Shown: positions 5,724-8,710 of the stretch, piece after piece
How positions within the stretch are numbered: the first letter of the stretch is position 1
Layout of the letters: each line of letters begins with the position of its first letter
From: Nitrososphaera sp.
GTDB taxonomy: Archaea > Thermoproteota > Nitrososphaeria > Nitrososphaerales > Nitrososphaeraceae
DNA length: 8,710 nt
Assembly (NCBI GenBank): GCA_022545875.1
Contig: JAKEIF010000211.1
Coordinates: 1-8,710 of the forward strand
Reading direction: 5' to 3'
The notes under the pieces: generated by a model
Databases searched by the model: none
The model's input: the letters and a program-made list of their open reading frames with translations, nothing else
What the model was told of the DNA's origin: nothing
Position numbers and translations under genes: made by a program

Positions 5724-5730
5724 AATATTT
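5724..5730 (-). promoter_or_regulatory. TATA-like box for the small membrane protein
   Basis: The minus strand reads AAATATT here, about 25 bases before the ATG at 5702. A second AAATATTT lies just upstream at 5735-5742, inside the palindrome GAAATATTTC (5734-5743). Either could serve; the nearer gives a leaderless mRNA. Confidence 0.4.
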
Positions 5731-5764
5731 GCGGAAATATTTCTGCTCAAGTCTTAGCTGAAAG

Positions 5765-6661
5765 CTACCAGCCTCTGCCTGCATCCTGCCTGATGTCATA
5801 GAATAGGTATTGCTGCGCGTATCCTGCGTGCTTGCCAAAATATCCGCGCATTTTTTCAGAAACTAGTTCGTATTGATGAGGAGTGAGTTTTTCTCCTATC
5901 TTGCATTCGTTCAATGAAGAGTAATGTTTTGCCAACGCTCGTGCTATCCAGACATCTATTGGAAATGCATCAAGCTTGTCAAGAGAAAATAGCAATATGC
6001 AGTCGGCAATCTTGTTTCCAATTCCGTACACTTGCAATAACTGCTCCTTTGCCTCATCATAGCTTGCCAGCGACAGTTGCGCAAGATCAAGGGAGCCGCT
6101 CGTTATTTTTTGGGCCGCCGCTTTAATCGCCTTTGTCCTGTAGCCCAGAGCGCAAGCTCGAAGTTCACTAGATGATGCACTGTTTATGGCAGATGCTTGG
6201 GGGAATGTGAAGAATTCTTGGCCGTCAAATGCGAGCTTTTTCCCGAATTTGCGGGACATGTTGGAAAGCATCCTGCGTATCATCGGTATGTTCGTGTTGC
6301 TTGCGCATACGAAGGAAAACAGGCATTGCTCCGGGTTCTGTCGAAGCAATCGCAGGCCGCGGTATTTTCCGAATAGACTGGCTACTAGACTGTCCTTGGA
6401 TAGCCCACTTTGAATATCATCCAGCCCGTCGTCTAGCCTGAAGAAATCCCGCTCCCACGACTGGCGCTCAGGGTATGAAGAAAATTGTGCTTCGCCGCCT
6501 CTGAATGAGATTTTGAGAATGTTCTGCCCATCAACGCCATACCAGGCATCACCCAGCTTTTGCCACAGAAAGGCCTGACCGCTGTTGATGCTAGTTATGG
6601 CATCAAAGCTTTGGACCCTGGGCCTGTTTGCCTGCAATTCTCTTAGCCATGCCTCCAGCAT
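5765..6661 (-). CDS. ogg: 8-oxoguanine DNA glycosylase / AP lyase, OGG1 family
   Basis: The 298-residue product has the two-part OGG1 layout. The N-terminal OGG_N-like part carries SGQAFLWQK (27-35), corresponding to the GQxFRW motif with Leu in place of Arg. The helix-hairpin-helix glycosylase part carries CASNTNIPMIRRML (119-132), GYRTKAI (173-179), the hairpin VYGIGNKIADC (211-221), the catalytic Lys K217 and the catalytic Asp D236 in AFPIDVWIARA (232-242). GYAQQYLFYDI (280-290) matches the usual C-terminal helix. By family it removes 8-oxoguanine paired with cytosine from oxidised DNA, with associated beta-lyase activity (base excision repair). Both catalytic residues and family length are intact, so it should be active. 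The ATG at 6661 is the natural start, just before the conserved part, and no Shine-Dalgarno is present. It is divergent from the AbrB-domain gene across a 68-base interval with a central palindrome. Confidence 0.93.
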   Translation of the reverse strand: MLEAWLRELQANRPRVQSFDAITSINSGQAFLWQKLGDAWYGVDGQNILKISFRGGEAQFSSYPERQSWERDFFRLDDGLDDIQSGLSKDSLVASLFGKYRGLRLLRQNPEQCLFSFVCASNTNIPMIRRMLSNMSRKFGKKLAFDGQEFFTFPQASAINSASSSELRACALGYRTKAIKAAAQKITSGSLDLAQLSLASYDEAKEQLLQVYGIGNKIADCILLFSLDKLDAFPIDVWIARALAKHYSSLNECKIGEKLTPHQYELVSEKMRGYFGKHAGYAQQYLFYDIRQDAGRGW

Positions 6662-6690
6662 TAATGAACCTTGTCAGAACTTCGACAGCA

Positions 6691-6700
6691 TTAACGTTAA
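6691..6700. promoter_or_regulatory. Perfect palindrome centred between divergent genes
   Basis: TTAACGTTAA is a perfect 10-base palindrome. Its centre (between 6695 and 6696) is exactly the midpoint between the two divergent start codons (6661 and 6730), so it occupies -39 to -30 relative to each start codon. That is where the BRE/TATA elements of both leaderless promoters would be. It may be a shared core-promoter element or an operator, for example for the AbrB-domain protein itself. No experimental support is implied. Confidence 0.45.
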
Positions 6701-6705
6701 ATAAA
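6697..6705 (+). promoter_or_regulatory. TATA-like box for the AbrB-domain gene
   Basis: TTAAATAAA is centred 29 bases upstream of the ATG at 6730, consistent with a leaderless transcript. It overlaps the right half of the palindrome at 6691-6700. Confidence 0.5.
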
Positions 6706-6729
6706 TGACGCACATGATCGCCTGTATCC

Positions 6730-7023
6730 ATGACTTCTAACGAGTCTACAGATCCTGTCGATGCATTTAAAAAAGTGGTTGAAAAGGGAAGCGAGGCGCA
6801 GAAGGACTTTCTCAAACAGTTTTCATCGATACAGCAAGACGCTATGCAGAACTATTTTGCAGTCCTGCGCGGCCTTTCGTACTACAACGCCATGTTCAAG
6901 ACAACAGTCCAGAGCGGCGGCAGAATTTCAATTCCCGAAGCCGAAAGGCAGGCTTTGAATATTGCAGACGGCGACCTCGTCCAGGTAATCGTTGTTCCTA
7001 TCGAGCGGCGCAAAAAAGACTAG
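6730..7023 (+). CDS. AbrB/SpoVT-type DNA-binding domain protein with phasin-like helical N-terminus
   Basis: The protein has 97 residues. Residues 8-57 form one or two amphipathic helices without proline (DAFKKVVEKGSEAQKDFLKQ, then FSSIQQDAMQNYFAVLRGLS), resembling phasin-type granule-coating or coiled-coil segments. Residues 59-91 fit the swapped-hairpin AbrB fold: TVQSGGRISIPEAERQALNI followed by ADGDLVQVIVVPI, with the signature G-R-I-(S)-I-P, the R-x-A-L helix and the GD-x-V-x-V strand. AbrB proteins work as dimers that bind DNA; in haloarchaea AbrB-like PhaR and phasins are tied to polyhydroxyalkanoate granules, so a granule-linked regulator is possible. That link is inference, as no PHA synthase gene is in the window. 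The ATG at 6730 is right for a leaderless mRNA. The stop TAG directly abuts the stop of the converging hydrolase gene. Confidence 0.82.
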   Translation: MTSNESTDPVDAFKKVVEKGSEAQKDFLKQFSSIQQDAMQNYFAVLRGLSYYNAMFKTTVQSGGRISIPEAERQALNIADGDLVQVIVVPIERRKKD

Positions 7024-7824
7024 CTAGTCGTCGGTACCCACGAGAAACTTTAGCGTGACTTTGCTGAACGACATCGGCTTCTCGATATACGGCGTGTGTC
7101 CGCAATTTCTTATTACTACGACCTCGCTGTCAGGTATTTCGCCATACTCTTTTGCATACTGGACCGGGATCAGCCTGTCGCTGTCTCCCCAGACAAGCAG
7201 AGTAGGGGAAATGATGTCGCCAACTCTTCCCTTTAGCACCGGGGCATATCGCATGCCAAGAAGCGTCGACATGAACGCATACTTGGCGTTTGGCAGCCTC
7301 ATCCTGTTCACAAAATCAAGGACTGTCTCTTCATTGACCACTTCTGGATCGTACGCCATGTCCCTAAACGCCTTCAAGGCGTTCTCATAGGTAGGATAGA
7401 GGGCTGCCATGATGTACCCGTCGAGTGCTGGGGTTGAGGTGCGCATCATGCCTGCTGGAGAGGTAAGGACCAATTTTTCTACCCTCCTGTTAAAGCGTAT
7501 GGCATACTCTGTGGCCAAGTGGCCTCCAAAGGACGAACCGACAAACGCAGCCTTTGGTATTTTGATGTCTTCAAGAAACTCTTGCAAAAAATCTACAAAA
7601 AAATCCATAGTGTATTCAACAGTCGGCTTGTCGCTATAGCCAAAGCCAATAATGTCAGGTACTATGACGCGAAAATACTTTGACATGGGAGATACGACGC
7701 GGGACCAGCGCTCAGCCGACGCTCCGATTCCGTGCAGGAGCACCAGGGTTTTTCTGGAGCTAGACGAATCATAGTCCAGGTACCTGATCGCATAGCCGTT
7801 AACATAAGTCATCTTCTGAGGCAT
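7024..7824 (-). CDS. Alpha/beta hydrolase (serine esterase/lipase-like)
   Basis: From the ATG at 7824 the protein has 266 residues; a TTG at 7839 would add five. Numbered from that TTG, it shows LVLLHGIGAS (32-41) with the oxyanion HG, DIIGFGYSDKP (62-72), the nucleophile elbow GSSFGG with S103, an acid Asp in VWGDSDRLIPV (216-226, D221 most likely), and the catalytic His H248 in NCGHTPYIEKP. The triad is complete, so it should be an active hydrolase of an ester, lactone or similar bond; the substrate is unknown. The nucleophile is Ser, not the Cys of PHA synthases. No signal peptide is seen, so it is cytoplasmic. I prefer the ATG at 7824 because GGAG (minus strand, 7834-7831) lies 6 bases before it, a rare Shine-Dalgarno in this window, and a TATA-like ATATTAA at 7872-7866 predicts a leader of about 20 bases. 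It converges on the AbrB-domain gene with zero spacing. Confidence 0.88.
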   Translation of the reverse strand: MPQKMTYVNGYAIRYLDYDSSSSRKTLVLLHGIGASAERWSRVVSPMSKYFRVIVPDIIGFGYSDKPTVEYTMDFFVDFLQEFLEDIKIPKAAFVGSSFGGHLATEYAIRFNRRVEKLVLTSPAGMMRTSTPALDGYIMAALYPTYENALKAFRDMAYDPEVVNEETVLDFVNRMRLPNAKYAFMSTLLGMRYAPVLKGRVGDIISPTLLVWGDSDRLIPVQYAKEYGEIPDSEVVVIRNCGHTPYIEKPMSFSKVTLKFLVGTDD

Positions 7825-7865
7825 GACCGGCTCCGGCAATCAGTTCGATACTATCCGGACTTCAC

Positions 7866-7872
7866 TTAATAT
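7866..7872 (-). promoter_or_regulatory. TATA-like box for the alpha/beta hydrolase
   Basis: ATATTAA on the minus strand places transcription start near 7843-7845. The resulting leader would contain GGAG six bases before the ATG at 7824. Confidence 0.4.
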
Positions 7873-7979
7873 GTTTATGCGGAGGTCATTCCATACGGAC
7901 ATGTCGGCCCCACTGTCCCTGTTCTTAACAACCAAGCATAAATCTGAAATCAATCTAGTTGGGAAGCACTGATTCTGTA

Positions 7980-8710
7980 TCAGTAAACTTGGAGCTCAGA
8001 GGATACCACTTTTGAGAAAGGTTTGTCCCTGTCTTCTGTTATCGTAAATACTCTGAGTTCAAATTGGCCAGCATACTCTGGCAGCCATGTAACTTCCAAC
8101 TGTTTTTCCGAATCTGTGGCGGGCATCCTGCCGGACTTAATAGAGATGAATTGAGTAATTCCCGTTATCTTGTCTCTCACTTCGATGATAGCGGTGAATT
8201 GTAAATCGACTGCACTCTCAGTCTTATTGTGTCCTACCGTTGCTGTGATCAGGACCTTATTGCCTGTCTTGACAGGGACATCGGCACTTGGCCCTGCAAC
8301 CAGCACCGGTTGAAGCGCGGATGGCTCTTTTGGCAATTCCATATCGTCTGAACCTGCCGTCACAGAAAATTGCGACACTGTCATTCTATTTAGGTGTCCT
8401 ACCCTGACAGTATAGTTGCCTTCCGCCCCTAGCGCGTCCCTTATCTTTATGGTGGAGGAGAAATTTCCAAAATAATCTGATGTGATGACCTCGGACGACA
8501 AGGTCTTGTTACTACCGCCGTCGATTATCTCAATGGATATCGGGAGTGGGTTTGCGCGTACCGATATCGATCCGCTAAGTACTGCATTCTCACCGGATAT
8601 GTAATTGTTCTTTTCAGATTTCAGGATAATGGGTGGGAGTTGAATTTCTCTTCCCGTAATTTCGGTCCCTATAATAAAGAATCGAGTTGCGTCCAGTTCT
8701 GTCCCATGGG
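7980..8710 (-). CDS. Cell-surface protein with Ig-like repeats, C-terminal part (5' end outside window)
   Basis: The minus-strand frame is open from the window edge (first full codon 8708-8706) to TGA at 7982-7980, 243 residues. The ORF therefore does not begin at the TTG at 8501, which is an internal Leu. Two beta-sandwich-type units can be seen. The first (about fragment residues 20-110) starts LPPIILKSEKNNYISGENAV and contains the typical GNFSSTIKI ... GNYTVRVGH pattern of Ig-like/Big-type repeats in thaumarchaeal surface proteins. The second (about 130-243) runs from KTGNKVLITATVGHNKTESA through AIIEVRD to VTWLPEYAGQFELRVFTITE, a CARDB/NEW-like pattern. Four N-X-S/T sequons are present. 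No membrane anchor follows at the C-terminus, which ends SSELQVY. It is probably part of a large secreted or S-layer-attached protein for adhesion or structure. The N-terminal part, including any signal peptide, is beyond the window. Confidence 0.75.
   Translation of the reverse strand, partial: HGTELDATRFFIIGTEITGREIQLPPIILKSEKNNYISGENAVLSGSISVRANPLPISIEIIDGGSNKTLSSEVITSDYFGNFSSTIKIRDALGAEGNYTVRVGHLNRMTVSQFSVTAGSDDMELPKEPSALQPVLVAGPSADVPVKTGNKVLITATVGHNKTESAVDLQFTAIIEVRDKITGITQFISIKSGRMPATDSEKQLEVTWLPEYAGQFELRVFTITEDRDKPFSKVVSSELQVY

Noticed and set aside
7024..7824. The hydrolase as a PHA synthase (PhaC)
   Set aside because: PHA synthases have a Cys nucleophile in a lipase-box-like motif and are longer; this protein has Ser in GSSFGG and normal esterase length.
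7871..7972. A 33-codon plus-strand ORF (or 23 codons from the ATG at 7901, about 30 bases after an AT-rich box)
   Set aside because: The product has no recognisable pattern, and the AT-rich box is better explained as the minus-strand promoter of the hydrolase.
7980..8501. A complete 173-residue gene starting at the TTG at 8501
   Set aside because: Translation of the same frame continues without a stop to the window edge and gives coherent beta-domain sequence, so the TTG is an internal leucine.
1..8710. CRISPR arrays, tRNA or rRNA genes, insertion sequences, toxin-antitoxin pairs
   Set aside because: No regular repeat-spacer pattern, no cloverleaf or rRNA-like stretch, no transposase and no terminal inverted repeats were seen. 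The lone AbrB-domain gene has no toxin partner next to it.

Overview
The window reads as chromosomal DNA of an ammonia-oxidising archaeon (Thaumarchaeota/Nitrososphaerota), most likely a Nitrososphaera-type soil lineage. This is an inference from several features: an Amt-type ammonium transporter, an OGG1-like 8-oxoguanine glycosylase, two secreted or cell-surface proteins of a style common in this phylum (a Ser/Thr/Asn-rich protein crowded with N-glycosylation sequons, and an Ig-like/CARDB-like protein), an AbrB-type archaeal regulator, and gene starts that sit 25-30 bases downstream of TATA-like boxes with almost no Shine-Dalgarno sequences (leaderless or near-leaderless mRNAs). TTG starts are frequent.

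Layout. Bases 3-782 (+) hold the 3' part of an ammonium transporter, closed by a small hairpin and T-rich tracts. Bases 909-2213 (-) and 2870-4036 (-) encode two full-length CPA2-type cation/proton antiporters without a C-terminal RCK/TrkA-N domain. Between them are a decayed gene remnant (about 2297-2545, -, one in-frame TGA) and a 61-residue basic protein (2683-2868, +). Bases 4170-4346 (+) encode a 58-residue protein resembling the NHLP/Os1348-type leader fold. Bases 4461-5429 (+) encode the sequon-rich secreted protein. Then come a two-helix membrane protein (5526-5702, -), an OGG1-family glycosylase (5765-6661, -), a divergent AbrB-domain protein with a phasin-like helical N-terminus (6730-7023, +), an alpha/beta hydrolase converging on it with no bases between the stop codons (7024-7824/7839, -), and the 3' part of a surface Ig-like protein (7980-8710, -) that runs off the window.

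How the genes fit together. There is no obvious multi-gene operon; nearly every gene seems to have its own promoter. The shared themes are ion and ammonium transport across the membrane (Amt, two antiporters), cell-surface proteins, and DNA repair. The AbrB/phasin-like protein beside the hydrolase could hint at polyhydroxyalkanoate or other storage metabolism, but no PHA synthase is visible. I found no CRISPR array, insertion sequence, tRNA or rRNA. I do not see a clear new multi-component system. The most worthwhile leads are the small proteins whose promoters lie inside their longer reading frames, the exactly centred palindrome between the glycosylase and AbrB genes, the decayed gene, and the sequon-dense insertion in the secreted protein.
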